64,000 bases of DNA from Clavelina lepadiformis (GCF_947623445.1 NC_135248.1:12781820-12845819), one strand, 5' to 3'. Positions 1-13,051 are shown, numbered from the stretch's first letter. The notes: generated by a model not told the origin, from the letters alone. Numbers and translations: made by a program.

Positions 1-3000
1 GCTTGAATTAACTTCAAAGTATTGATGAAATCAAGGTAAAATTTACCAACATAAAAACTAAAAAAATCATGATTTTCTTCGGCGCTATGCAGTGAAAGTT
101 AAAATAATTAGTGCTAACAAATAAAAACCAACGTGTTCCATTCCCTCTAAAAAGTCTGAAACAGCTACAGGTTGAAGCTACGTGATGTAATATGATACAA
201 TATTATATGCTAATCCCGGATGTGTTGCGATCGCGACATTCACCTCGACATTCTTTTCATTTGTACCGTTAAGAAGCTTTGATATTTTGCTTCTTAGATA
301 AGTTGATGTTAAACAGAGACTTTCTGGAAACAGCTGTCAACCACGAAAACTTGGGAATTTCTCGTAAATATGTTTCTGTTCGTGGAACAAAACATCACAG
401 CCTTAGGCCTTAGCTTATTATTTATAGTTGTACAAAACTTTCAATCCATCTTTGCGTCTTAAGCTACAATATGCATTTTTCATGGACCGAAAACCCACCT
501 ATTTACAACAGATATTTTGGTTTATACTGTATACTTGAGCATATACTTACACTATGTATACAAAACACTTTTACATAAACTTAGTAATCGATGTTCATTA
601 CGTCATACGTCTCATTGAGTTTAAACAAAGAAGCATTTTTTAGATTTTATCACGTGTATGCAGTTGTCTGCTCTTTATCGATTTGCCAAACTTCAACTCA
701 GCGGCAACAGCTCTGTATAGAAGAGTTTTTGAGTCGATTGTGTGAAGAAATTTGTTAGGCCAGTGCACATTAATGTATTGCTTATTTGCAAAGTTTTACT
801 GATTAACACGATCAAATGATTAACATTTACTGATTAACTCTACACACACTTTCCAAGGTAAAACCTTATATTAAAGACTCGCCTACAGCACTTTTTAAGT
901 CTGTCAAATGTGGCGCATGTACGAAAGAGGTCGTGTGAAGTAGATTGTCGACAAAATTCAGAAATAAACGCGACTTAATCGAAGTTCGGGCCGCGATATC
1001 ATAAGAAGCGAGAGCAAAAGTGCACATACAGTAAAGGGTGTCGCGATTTACCGTGAAGACGAGTCATGACGTATCTATATACGCATGATGACCGGTACCA
1101 CTTGTTATGTTTGTGCTTTCAGCTGTATGCGTAAAGTTTAGCTTTATGTTCTTCGGAATAAGGCAAAAAAAAACTTAATTTTATTGTGGTCGATCCAGTT
1201 CCACAAAATTTAAGTAAAATGCTTTATAACAAAAAAAATGAAGAAAAATTTGAAACTAGTATTTTAACCAGCAGTCGAGTGAGTTTTCTAAAAAAACTTA
1301 TTCAATGAACTAATTTTTATATAAATTTTAGCTCACAAGAGTCGAAGTTTGAGATATTTCTTATCGATTTTTCGACAATGTTCAACCACCTCGCCACAGG
1401 TCGTCGTACTGTGGTGAACCAAAGTTGTTCAGCCATCCAGGCAACAGCTGTCGCAGGACCGAAGTCGAGCCACCACTGCAACGTCATCTAAAACACGCAG
1501 GTCATGTATTCTGTGGACACGTGATAATTAAACAGTCAGATATAACACGGTCTCTGCGGTTTGCACCTCCCCGCCACAAAACAGCGGCAAAATTTGCCAC
1601 TCCATATATTTCTTGCATTCTCAAAAGCCTCAAGTGAAGCTGATTGAGTTACTCCGTTGCTCGAACAGCAAAAAAGAGTGAATTTATTGCAGTCAATAGT
1701 TAAGGTGCCCGCAAGACCTGGGAGATTATTTACCCTGTAGGACGCAGACAATCACAGTACGCAAGATGGTGTTCACGACACTTGCGATTTGGTAGGGGTG
1801 CTGCGACGCCAGACATGTACGCCACAGACAAAGACGCCAAACATTACCTTTGATCAACAGTAACGATGAAACCATAAAAGTGACTTTAGCCCTGTACACA
1901 CCATGCACGTTTCTCTATCGCTGACACGAGAACATACTATAGAAAATGTGCTGACTATATCATTCATGCCAGTTTGAAATACATATCCTGTTGTGTTTAG
2001 CTTTGCTAATCCCTTTCCTACTGCTGTAGAACGTTTAACGAAAATCCAAGTTTGCAAATGTGTGAAAGAAATGTTGTTACAACTTATTACTTTATACTTT
2101 TGGCGGCGTATATGGTCTGACGAACTTCAATCAGTGATATTACTACAATGCCCCAGGAAACTTTCTTTTGATAATTTACCAAAGCGACCAATGTAGGTTC
2201 AATTTAAAGATAATGAAAAATTCAAATTCTACGAGAACCCAGGACGAACTTTGTCACCAAAAGCTTCTTACATTGTGACAAGTTTTTCTATCAATAAACC
2301 AATTTCGGCTTAATTTTAACCTGAACTCTGTCTCGATTCTAAACCTGATGTACTCCTTTGCTGTATAAATAATACGCGTTTTCGTGTACGGACCAGTAGT
2401 TATTTGGTTTCTCGCGTGAACTTTCAGTGGCCATTGAAATATCTGACCTAAGTAGTGGCTTAAAGCGAGAATTGTTTTAGCTCTTTTTAGCGGTTATTTT
2501 TGGGAAGCAAAGTTGTGTATTCCAGGATTTTTGCAAAATTTACAAATCTCTAAACATTGACCAGAAAATTTTTTAACATCAATACACATATTTTCTTTGA
2601 TTTTGTATTTGCTAAATATTTGAAAACGTTTGTGGATTTCAACTCATGCTAACATAAATACGTTGATGTGCCGTGTGAATGTTTTAGTTCTTTGGAGAGT
2701 TTTGACTTAGAACAGCTTGTATACGATCATTACGTCATTTACGAGTGATCTTCTTCATTTAGCCATGCAGATGCGTGGGCGGAAAAGCGATTTCTTTGTT
2801 TCCCGCAAATGGAAAATTACCGAGACGAAATTCCGCAGAATTTACTAAAACTTGATTAACAGCTTTAAGCGTTTTGGTCTACTAAAAGCTAATATCCACT
2901 GTACAATATAGCACATGATGATGCCATAACATTGAGTGACGTCTGCGACAAGGTTGATAGAACTTATGAAACCGTAACTGCATAGCCATATGGCACATAG

Positions 3001-3473
3001 GCTACAAAGTGAACGCATGGTAAGATGTTTATATAGTTACAGGCGTCGCCAGTATGCTGCAAGACTGGGACTATGAAACAACAAATCTCAATCGGTGATT
3101 TATGTTTAATTCAAATCCTGAAATTTCATTTCAATATCAAAAGTCCGTTTCAAAAGAAAATTTTTCAGTTTGATTTTCTTATGTGCTGTTGATTAGTTGG
3201 CAGTACATACACCGCATGCATTGTACATTGTATGACTGTATGATTGTATGAACTGTATGAATTGTACTGTAGATTGGTTGTAGTCTACAGTGTCATACCA
3301 GAACATTCTATGAACCATCTCACTCGTCAATCGTAATAGTTCTCAAATATTTCTTTAGTTTAGTAGCTTGGCAGTAAAAGAAGTAAAAAGTAAAGCAAGA
3401 AGTATAAAAGCTGTTGGATCATAAATAGTTTTGCAGTAAAAATAAAAATAGAAAAAAAGCGCAAAAAAACTTA
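1..3473. other. Intergenic, no gene recognised
   Basis: No reading frame here resembles a known protein and I see no exon chain. A GC-richer patch at 1378-1491 holds a 37-codon ATG-started frame (beginning MFNHLATGRRTVV) that could be a first exon or chance. A short imperfect repeat of about 10 bp built on TGTATGA lies at 3232-3275. Otherwise AT-rich unique-looking sequence. Confidence 0.5.
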
Positions 3474-5402
3474 TTAAACCATGATCTCATTGGCTGGTGA
3501 TTCTTCGGTTTGTTGCTGTGGCAACGATGACGTAGATTGCAAGTCACTGCAAAGTGCAAAAACACGACGTTTAAATTTGGAAGCATTTACAGGAAATTAC
3601 CTGAAACTTGCGCTGTAGAGTTCATGATGGTATAGTTAGCAATTTTGTTTAGTCGTAACAAATTGTCTTAAAACCCACTTTTCAAACGCATCGTTGTCTT
3701 CATATGCCGGTGGTGGTGATTGCTCGTCAATGTCTTCTTCCGTTTCTTGCGGCCATTTTGATAAAACTCCGTAAAAATTCTGATGAGTTGTATAAAATTA
3801 ACAACGGTAAATTACAAGGAAACGAATGGCTGCGTGTTGTAATGCATAAAGATCGATTGATTGGCTTTAACTAAAGTGAATGGAACTGAAGCACGTTTCA
3901 TAAGTTGCACTTTATATACCGCAAACTTAAACGTTAAGCCTAAAGAATACTAAAGCGTTTAAGTAAGCTATACATGGCATAAAAATACATGGAAAAACAT
4001 TATAATAAAAAATACAGTTTGGTTTTAACAACATAACAGCATCTCTACTAACCGCACTGACTAGGCCTATATAACAAAGAGCAAACTGTAATTTGACAAC
4101 AAATTTGAATTTGAGTTTGAACCACCTTCATGCCAGGTACACTGTAGTACATCGGCGTGCTGGTGGCAAGGTCAAGTTGCTTGTATTTGTGGATGTCGTC
4201 ATAGGATGGAGGCTTGGTCAAACACTGCGGTATCGTTATCTGCAACGAACCTGCGAAGATTTACATTCACCTGTTTAATTGGGGATTGTTATATAAACGT
4301 TTATCAGCCTTTGTCCTGAAGCTGTTTTGATACTTAGGCTAAATATTTTTGTTCTTCTGCTTCGTTTCTATACTGGTAATATTGACATTGATTTTGAATT
4401 ACTTGCCTTAATGATTAACTTAGCCAATGCACTACGGGAATGAAAACCCTGCACGGAAATATTTACAAATTTCACTATTGAAATGATAAGCAAATTCAGT
4501 TGTCCAATTTTTTAAAAACTTCAATTTTTTTAAATAATTCTCCAAATCATGAGTTTTTTCAGCAATGATGGTCTCCCAAGAAGCAATACATTGGAACTAA
4601 AGCTTTGAAACAACTAAGTCACTTACCGTCAGTGAGATGTGTGACTTGTGCTGATTCTCGATTTTCGTTGTTCACCGATGACTTGTTTTTGCACAAGAAC
4701 TTTTTAATGGCCCATTGTAACAGAAGAATGACCACAAATGACGCAATAATAGAGCCAATTATGACGGCTAGTGACGTCCAAGACCTACGCAAACAATCTC
4801 TCATAAATGCTTAAAGTGAGGGGCAAGTCCAAAAACAAGTTGATCTTATACGAAAGAATATTATTAACTTAACATTCTGGTAAAATATTTTGGAAAGTTT
4901 TAGTGGTTAGGTAGTAATCGGCAAAAAGAAAATCGCAAAAAGTGTCAGTTTTTGGCCTTCTTTCTGCCGTAGATGAAGGCTCTTGTTATGTCATAGATTA
5001 ATCAAGTTGTTTGACAACATGTTGTTGCTGTAAATTTTCTTGTGTGGTCTATAAAATAAAACTTACGAATTTACAGATCCCGTCTCCATCTCGGTTGGGG
5101 CTTCAGTGGCATTTCCATTTTTTTCCGGCAGAAACGTCGCGAAACTCCCTGACATGAAATTATGAGGACATTTTTAGAATGCTGTTACTTTTAGGAACAA
5201 CGTCGTCAATAAAAACTTATAAATTGTAAGTTATAATTGATCAACTTATATTTAGTATATTCAGAACTACTTTAAATAAAACAGATTTGTCTATGAGTCA
5301 TCGCTTAGATTTGTTCTTAAACACACTCCAATTATAGACAAGCTGATTACCTTGGTATGGAATAGCGAAGATAGCCACCAGGTAAAGATATGAATTGGTC
5401 AT
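3474..5402 (-). CDS. Small type I membrane protein with two PPxY motifs, six exons
   Basis: Not recognised as a named family. Six exons assemble on the minus strand, all with GT-AG borders and closing phases: 5402-5351, 5148-5067, 4784-4627, 4250-4126, 3779-3679 and 3546-3474, giving 196 residues. Residues 1-17 (MTNSYLYLVAIFAIPYQ) look like a signal peptide. A short ectodomain follows with sequons NAT and NSS and no cysteine. A transmembrane helix (SLAVIIGSIIASFVVILLLQ) sits at about residues 47-66, then a basic stop-transfer KKFLCKNK. The cytoplasmic tail of about 130 residues is acidic and carries PPSY (in TKPPSYDD) and PPAY (in SPPPAYED). PPxY motifs bind WW domains, for example of NEDD4-family ubiquitin ligases, so an adaptor role is a fair inference. 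The tail ends NEIMV, a possible class II PDZ ligand. The layout recalls WBP1/VOPP1-type proteins, but the ectodomain lacks their cysteines. Confidence 0.75.
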
Positions 5403-7821
5403 GTTAAAAGAATTGCAATAATTACTTTTAGTCCTGATTTTTGAAACTAATTATGGTTTTTAAATCTGAACATTTATGATATCCTGCAATAAAACCGGCA
5501 GCATTTGATCATAAAATCACTCATGTCCTCTTAAGCTGTCGTTTAAGATAACTTTTCAATAATTTTATTTTAAAAATTCATAAAAATTTTCTTAATTAAA
5601 CTCGCTTTTTATTTACATAGATACAACCGGTAAACGTAGATCTAGTATCTATGTATAGACGCAGCCTATATTCACTGCACAACGCGGCAATTGTTCTTTG
5701 CATCTCAGTTTTTCTTCTACGTAGTGTTTAAGCTTAAACTTTTACACATATATACAGAAGTAAGTAATTTACATACTATAAGTCGCCGTAGGGTAAACTG
5801 CACTAAGAAAAGAACCACAAAAATGTATATACTGCATATATATATATATATATATATATAGTAGTACATATATATATATACTGTATATGTATACTATATC
5901 AGTATATATATACTGTAGTATTTAAGGTTAGACATTTAATTTTAAACCGAAAGATAATACAGAGTCGCTAGAAAATCAAAGATTTGCTGTGATTACGAGT
6001 AAGAAAAACCGGGACACCTGGTAACTATTTTTGTGGTTTTCATTTTTATCTTTATCGTTTAGTTTCTACTGGTGGACATGGTAAAAATGTCTGATGCTTG
6101 CCTGCGATTGTGACGTCAACGTTTATTGTATAATGTAAACTTTTGTACAAATTGTTGTAGGGGAATACTTTTTAACTGATTGATGTCCGCAAATTTTATT
6201 CACTTGGATCTTGGTATAAACCTGAAAGAATAAGTTTCTTTGGTTCATGAAATTAACCTTTGAGACCTCGTGTAATCGGCGATGATAAGCTGTAATATTT
6301 CGTTTCGCCATAATTTCATTTTCAAGTTCATTTTTATCGATGGCATACTGGTTAGATGTCGCTAAATCTGTAACGAAACAAGGCCTTGCTTTGACCTCAC
6401 CTTTTCGTTATGGTTTCTGTATCTACAAATTTCTGTCTTATATAAATATGTGGCATTAAAGCTTTTGGGGAATTTGGGGGACAATCTATCCTAAAATTTT
6501 CGATGTTTGTATATTTTGTTTGTATAATTACAATGAACCTTGTCGGTGTCACAGGTGAATGAAACTGAAAGAATGCGATGGTGACACATTTCTTGTTGCT
6601 TAAAAACAACCCACAAACAAATTACGAATTATTATTTCTGGTTATGTAATGTTTAACCTATCACCACAAAGCAGTCGTGTCTAATGCGCTGTTAGCATAA
6701 CTTTGGCTAGAACTCAATCACCCTTATTGTACGTATTAAGCTGCATGTCTGTATTCTTTTTTGGGCTCTTTACAGTAACAATCCAAAATCCTGACCACGG
6801 TATGATTAACGCAACGTAGTTACAAAGCTATCTAATTAAAAGCATCTTTGTCCATAATTTATTTATTAATTCCATCTAATATCTAATACAAGGATAGATG
6901 TCCAATCCAAGAACCCTAGCTTGCGATATAAGATTCTTACATGAAGTTTTGAAGCTCGCTTGACGCGTGTTTTCGAACAACTAAAGTGGAGCATAAAAAG
7001 GTACTTTGACAGCGTTCTATTACTTAACTTCAACTTTAACTTTTCTATTCAAAATCAATGCTGGCAGCCTTGAAGCCTTTCCAAAACTATCACTTTTCGG
7101 TTTCCTTACGCCGGCAAGAGGGCAACTTTCTTCGCTGAATCATTTGCCGGTAAATGATACACTCCGTTCGTCATCGCACTCATTCGGTTGATGTCGTTGA
7201 GAAAGTTGAGTGTAGATTGTATACAAGCGCTCTAAGGACGCCTCAGTGTCCGCTGTAGCGGTTTTAATTGACCTCTAATTAAAAGCGAGACGGGTGTGGT
7301 CAAGCTCGCTTTACAAGACCTGCAGCCGGTTTAGTATCCGGAAAGTTCTTTCATATAAACTGAATGTAATATAATTAAAGAGTGGCAGCTAGTACAGAGT
7401 ATCTTTTACCGTTTTAAATCTTTTTCAGTGTCTTTCCTATACGGCGCTTTGGAAGATTAAGTGGGATTTTACAGTTAAAAAAATAAGCTCATGGTTATAT
7501 ATTGGCGCACACTAGTATAAAATTATACACTGGCCGACATGATTTTTATTTTCTGGCAAAAATGGTGACTTCTAAGATAATTTGCTCACGCTGATTACGA
7601 ATATGAAGTCGCTTTTTTTCTATCACGTCAAGATTTTTTATAATTTGTGATTTAAAATTTTGCACTTCACTACTAATAACAGCCTGTTCTATGAAGTATT
7701 CCTCGTTGTTGGGTCATAGTTACTATTGTCATAGCCATTATACATTATTATGACGTCATAATAATTTAATTGTGAGTAAACCAATTTACATACAAGCACA
7801 TGTACAGTACCATATGCCAGC
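5403..7821. other. Intergenic, AT microsatellite only
   Basis: Upstream flank of the PPxY membrane-protein gene. Apart from the TA microsatellite at about 5832-5920 I see no coding exon or recognisable repeat. The short frames here have no family resemblance and no splice partners that I could match. Confidence 0.45.
5832..5920. repeat. TA-dinucleotide microsatellite
   Basis: Two runs of alternating T and A are separated by GTAGTACA and followed by interrupted copies containing TACTGTA. The tract is a simple repeat with palindromic character. It is likely to be length-polymorphic. Confidence 0.9.
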
Positions 7822-8748
7822 TTGTGCGTATCAAAGTCAAGCCTAAAAGCTGTATTGTTGCACAATACAGATCAATTTGCTTCTATCCCTGTAGCTCATT
7901 CAACTAGCATGAAGGAGTCTTACGAAAATATGAAACTTTTTCTTTCGAAGTTGCAATATAGCACTCATACATGGAAAGTTTGCGTTGATTTTATAAGTCC
8001 TAAATATGCTACTGGGTCAACAATCTGCATTTACCAAGTACCCTTGTTTTATGTGTGAATGGGACAGCCGAGACAGGAGAAATCATTGGATTAAACGTGA
8101 GTGGCCGTTGAGGGAGTATCTTACACCAGGCTATAAAAATGTTTTACAGCCTGCTCTTATCGACAGATCTTATGTTATACTTCCACCATTACATATTAAA
8201 CTGGGTTTTATGAAACAGTTTGTAAAAGCTCTCAACAAAGAAGGTGTATGTTTTAAATAGATTCGGGAAAAGGTTCCTCACTTAAGTGCCGACAAAGTTA
8301 AAGAGGGTGTATTTGTTGGACCTCAAATCAGAACACTTACCAAAGACCCCCAATTTCTTATTACCATGACAGATGTGGAAAAAAAGCATGGCTCTCTTTC
8401 ACCGAAGTTGTATCTAAATTTCTTGGAAATACTAAAGATCCGGATTACCAAAATACTGTAGAAAACATGTTGGTTTCTTATCAAGCACTTGGTTGTCTAA
8501 TGAGCTTAAAGGTTCATTTTCTACGCGCACATTTGGACAATTTTTCTAAAAACTTGGGTGACATGAGTGAGGAGCATGGTGAACGTTTTCACCAGGACAT
8601 CAAAGCTATGGATACGCGGTATCAAGGGCGATGGGATGTAATGATGATGGCGGACTACTGTTCGTGCCTGAAACGCGACTGCGAGAATAGTGAGGCTGCA
8701 AGAAAAGTTAAAAGAAGAAAATTCATGCCAAACACCTATAAGAAATAA
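7822..8748 (+). pseudogene. Broken copy of a multicopy, probably mobile-element-derived protein
   Basis: The region encodes fragments of a protein I recognise from memory as a repetitive uncharacterised family in invertebrate genomes. Hallmarks visible here are a YPCFMCEWDSR segment, LPPLHIKLGFMKQFVKAL, GERFHQDIKAMDTRYQGRW and MMADYCSCLKRDC. The family occurs in many copies and is probably carried by a mobile element, but I cannot assign it to a class. The copy is broken by a small number of breaks and has no complete N-terminus, so it is treated as a fossil. I found no convincing terminal repeats or target-site duplication around it. Similarity to the family remains easy to see, which suggests moderate rather than great age. 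Confidence 0.6.
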
Positions 8749-10975
8749 GAAAGAAAAGTTGTTTGAATCAAAAGTTTATTGAGCAAATGAACATAATTAT
8801 GTGCTACTGGGGTCTAGGGTTTAGGTTTAGAGGGTTAAGGTTTAAGCTAACAAAATCTCAAATCCAATTGAGTAAGTTAAGCGCTTTGTAGGCTGTGTTT
8901 CGTTTCACGTACGGAGCTCTTGACCTGTAATAGGGCACAAGCGCCCTTAATAGAACCGTTTTTGAGTAAAATTTTCATTCAATTTTTGCAAAAAAGTGTG
9001 ACGTGATGGGTGAATTCTGACTGCAAATTCGGAATCAGCATAGTCAAATTAGGTAAACTCAATTAATTGTTTGAAAAAAATAAAAAAAAAGTTCAAAAAT
9101 GTCGCCCAGTGTATCTACTACAAACGCGGTGCGTTAAATTGTAACCGCAGCCGTAGTGAATGAGTCATTGTTATCTGAGTTGCATCATAATAATGCTCCC
9201 ATCATTCAATTATGACGTTTACTCGCAACTTATGTATAACATGGTATAACGTATATTTTTAAGTTGATGTTGTCTGAACCATATTTTTAAGTCATTACAG
9301 AGTTATTCCAAGAAAGAGAAAGTGTACAAATGAACTGATAAAAAGTATAGTAGCAAACATCGTTTTTGGTCCCGTTTCAAAATATGAAGTGAATATTTCA
9401 CTGGGAGATTCGAGATTTCGAGAACGGGTGTGCAAACAATTCAAATTAGCTATTTAGGGTTCACTTCAAGATGAATTTCGGTTAGAAGGAAGATTTAGGT
9501 GAGGTTTAGGTTAGTGTGTTATAACATTTAAGTCAGGTTAACAAGGAATTACGAAAAAAATTGCTTCAAAAGTACATTTTTTCAATGAAATAGTGGCAGC
9601 CTTTAAGCTAATTTACCGCAATTCATCTCTGAACAAATTTATTTTGGTTTCAAGCAAAATATCATAAAACTGGATGCACCGGAGCAAGATTTTTAAAATT
9701 AAAAATTACTTGCAGTTGGGCAAGTAGAAAGATATTTGTTTGTGTTTTGACTAGCGTTATAACATTATCTTACAAGACGCAAATAACTTTCCATGCCCTT
9801 TGGCATTAAGGTAAGAGAGAGAGAAGCAAATTTCATCCTTTACTCGAACAGGGTTTGGCAAAAATTTTCCGAAATTTTTTTTGTTAGGATTTTGACGAAC
9901 CTGCGAGCGCCAGACCTGCCGATTATATAAGATTATATAAGATAATTATCAGCCATCGATTATATAATACCTGCATAGCTAGCTTAACCACAGGCATTCT
10001 GCACACCTCTTAAATCTGCTTTACGCGCACATATTATGTTTGATACCATCAGCTCAACGCATATCCGTTGTTTTTAATCCAAACAAGATTCGACTTTCAG
10101 CAAAGATTTGAGCAAAAAACACTCTGGTGGTTTTTCCTACCAGACTTTGTTCTCTTCTTTCCATTAAAGCGATCGGCTCTTTGCAATTTGTGGCAAGAAT
10201 ATTCAACGACATCTTATTTTAATCCTTTATATAAAATTTTGAAAGAAGTAATTGAGCGACTTTAAGTCCATTTCTGGATTGTTCGATGTAATGTGGATGT
10301 TAAGTTCGGTCAATGACGATGATTGTTGGAAGAACTGTTTATTACGTCATCTATAAACGTATTACAACACTATTAAGCGTCATATATGCACCCTTACAAG
10401 GTTAACGGCCAAACGACTGTCGCAAAAGTTTCATACGTTATAGCCAAGGTTATTGCACGAAGGCGACTTCAAAACTTTGCTGAGATGTTTGTTGACAACA
10501 TGTGTTTGGTTGATTCCGTATGCACACAGCCTTGAGTTAAATAAATATTAACAAAAAACAACTAATATTTACTTACCGCTAAAGTTATTTTTGTAGTCAT
10601 TTTTTGAATATTGATGAAATCAACAGGTTTACTGCGTCATAAATCATGACGTCAGTTTCTACTACGCACAATTTGCAGTTGGCTCGTTACGGCGCCTCAG
10701 CTTAAAATCACGCTCCGGGCAATTGCAATCAGCCCGTTTGTATGATTTAGTTTGTCCATTGTACAGAATTCTCGTCATTACAAACAAGCTCTTTATTTTA
10801 TAACACAAACATCCAAAGACATGGAAATTTATAAATACGTAAAAGGTAAATTTTAATATGTATTCTATCAAAAGATTTCAGTTATGGAAGATTGGCATTG
10901 ATCATGTATGGGCATCAAACACGATGCAAGTAAAACAACAAACACGTTAACTGCATACACAAACAAAAGTAGTGG
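8749..10975. other. Intergenic, no gene recognised
   Basis: This stretch lies between the broken multicopy protein and the carbonyl reductase array. It is AT-rich with a short direct repeat of GATTATATAA near 9923-9965. I see no exon, RNA gene or element ends that I could support. Confidence 0.45.
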
Positions 10976-11293
10976 CTACCTACTTTGGTTACCATGCACA
11001 AACGTTTTCTCCGATACAAATTGACCGTTCGGAAGCAGAGCCAAGTAAACTGGAGTTTCAGCGCCCTCATCTGGCGATTTTGGTGCTTTAGAACCAGCCA
11101 TGTCAGTACGAACCCATCCAGAACAACAAGCATTGAGCAAGATGTCGTGTTTACCTTGCTCTCTAAGCCATCTAGCGTGGATTCGACTCATGACGATGCC
11201 TATCTCCGCCGTGCAACCATTTCTTGCTCAAACCGCGTACAAAGCATTGCCCTTGTTGATTCAGGTTACAACAGCTGCCTTATTCCTAGCCAT
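10976..11293 (-). pseudogene. Carbonyl reductase pseudogene with large internal deletion
   Basis: A relic of the neighbouring carbonyl reductase genes. It begins with ATG at 11293 and a decayed N-terminus (MARNKAAVVT, matching the KVAVVTGG start of intact copies). It then jumps to the C-terminal part beginning MSRIHARWLREQGK and running through WVRTDMAGSKAPKSPDEGAE to LLPNGQFVSEK. Roughly 180 codons between these parts are missing, including the NNAG motif, the catalytic serine and the YxxxK pair. The GATEPH residues before GQF are also lost, and the intact C-terminus is replaced by unrelated sequence. In-frame stops occur in the N-terminal remnant. The conserved half is almost identical to the open copy ending at 16368, so the copy is recent or was homogenised recently. 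It cannot encode an active reductase. Confidence 0.85.
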
Positions 11294-12223
11294 GAAACCG
11301 AATTTTCTACTTATTTCATCGAAATTTTGCATCAGCTCAGCTAAACACGTCACAAATATTTCTTTCCGAAGTATAGTAAGTGCTTCAGCTTGCGAGTTGT
11401 TTTTTACATGAACGAAGCCTACAATAAGCTTTTTACGTTGACGAAAACTAAAATTTTTAAGCTAATAATGACAACAACATGCACGATTTCAGCCTTCCAA
11501 AACTAATCTAGCCTGCTGCTGGCGGAACAACGAGCAAAGGATTGCTGCTGACGTAACAGCCTCAACCATATACGTGGCCGGATTTGCAATAATCAATCAA
11601 GTCAACATGTTCTTATAGCTAATGTAATAACTCGAAAAAAGTAACTTTTTGGCAAAAAACTTTGTTTAAAATACACAAAAATTTCCAAGTTATCTTTTTA
11701 AAATTCCGATATATTGCGCAATAAGTCCAGAAAGATCAAACTACGGAGCCAGTTTGATGCCTATCTGTACAAAATTTAATGAAAGCTTTTACTGTAACCT
11801 CACAAGTATATTAAGCATTTCATCCATACCGAAAATGCTACAAAAAAGCAAAATAACCAAGATGAAATCTTAATTTCCTCGGCAAAGTTTATTAAATTGG
11901 GATCAAAAACATTCATGAAACTAAATTGCAGACAGCATGTTGAATTGGTGAAACAATGATGCTACAAACTGGGTGTTGCAGAATAAAACTTGGACATCTC
12001 AAAACAATTAAAAACAAAAAAATACGTATTACCAAAATAAACTCTTCAAAAACAAAACAGGTTGATTCCGGCCAAAAGTAATTTACTGGATATTTTTAAT
12101 GTCTTTTGAAGAACCAGGAATGAAGTTAGATAACTGAAATGCTTTCGCAGATGAAAAAATTTAAAGCAAGTAAGTAAAAGCTACTGAAAATGTTCAAAGT
12201 ACAGTAAGTCAAGAACTCAGCTT
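11294..12223. other. Spacer within the carbonyl reductase array
   Basis: About 0.9 kb of AT-rich sequence lies between the truncated pseudogene and the stop codon of the first open copy. I see no coding sequence or recognisable repeat. Part of it is presumably the 3' UTR of the first open copy. Confidence 0.5.
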
Positions 12224-13051
12224 TTACCATTCTTGAACTTTTTTCTCAGATAGAAACTGACCATGTGGCTCAGTTGCTCCTTCTGGAAGCAGAGCCAAGT
12301 AAACTGGAGTTTCAGCGCCCTCGTCTGGTGATTTTGGTGCTTTGGGACCAGCCATATCAGTACGAACCCATCCAGGACAACAAGCATTGAGCAAGATGTC
12401 GTTTTTACCTTGCTCTCTAAGCCATCTAGCGTGGATTCGACTCATGACCGTCACACCTACCTTGGACATGCCATATGATGAATTGGAGTATCCATGTTGC
12501 TGGTGTGTGCCTTCTATTGCATACTTTATAAACTCATTCATTCGGTCAGTAAGCTCTTCTTCAGTGATGGTGTTGGAACGAAACACAGCTTGCAGCTCGG
12601 GACTGCATTTCTTCAGTGAAAATACACTCATAAAACTGGACACATTCACTACTCTGCCCTTTGCTTTAATAATGGGAAGCAAAATACGAGAACCTTCTAA
12701 CGTGCTGAAATAATTAGTCGCCAACGTTACTTTTGCTTGCTCTCCAAACGGTGTTGGGTCAGCATTTTTAAAAGCAATGCCAGCATTATTGACCAGTACG
12801 TCAATACCGCCATAATTTTTCACCATATAATTTTTCAGTCGTTTTATGCTTTCTACGTCATCAATGTCCAGTTGATGATATTTGACTTTGAGACCTTCGC
12901 CTTCTATTAGTTTCACAGCTTCCTTGCCACGATCGTCGTTTCTCGCTGTCAAGTAAACGTCGCCATCGAATTTCTTGCACAAAGCACGTACAATGGCCAG
13001 TCCAATGCCCTTGTTACCGCCAGTTACAACAGCTACTTTTGCGCTACACAT
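12224..13051 (-). CDS. CBR1-like: Carbonyl reductase (NADPH), CBR1-type SDR, array copy 1
   Basis: Predicted cytosolic short-chain dehydrogenase/reductase that uses NADPH to reduce carbonyl groups of quinones, aldehydes and ketones. The intronless frame gives 275 residues, close to the 277 of human CBR1, if the ATG at 13051 (MCSAKVAVV) is used; an open codon upstream is not ATG. The Rossmann glycine motif GGNKGIG is at about residues 11-17. NNAGIAFK, the structural Asn in LATNYFSTL, VVNVSS with the catalytic serine, and YGMSK with catalytic Tyr and Lys follow. The extra segment before the active-site Tyr typical of CBR1 (KKCSPELQAVFRS onward) is present. The CCPGWVRTDM loop keeps the cysteine pair that in human CBR1 includes the glutathione-site Cys. 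All catalytic residues are intact. It is one of five open tandem copies on this strand. Confidence 0.95.
   Translation of the reverse strand: MCSAKVAVVTGGNKGIGLAIVRALCKKFDGDVYLTARNDDRGKEAVKLIEGEGLKVKYHQLDIDDVESIKRLKNYMVKNYGGIDVLVNNAGIAFKNADPTPFGEQAKVTLATNYFSTLEGSRILLPIIKAKGRVVNVSSFMSVFSLKKCSPELQAVFRSNTITEEELTDRMNEFIKYAIEGTHQQHGYSNSSYGMSKVGVTVMSRIHARWLREQGKNDILLNACCPGWVRTDMAGPKAPKSPDEGAETPVYLALLPEGATEPHGQFLSEKKVQEW

Noticed and set aside
1378-1491. Short ATG frame (37 codons) in a GC-richer patch
   Set aside because: No family resemblance and no downstream exon that fits; could be chance.
11100-12713. Plus-strand open frames over the reductase pseudogene and copy 1
   Set aside because: They are mirror frames of the minus-strand reductase sequence, as also seen over copies 2 and 3, and have no protein similarity of their own.
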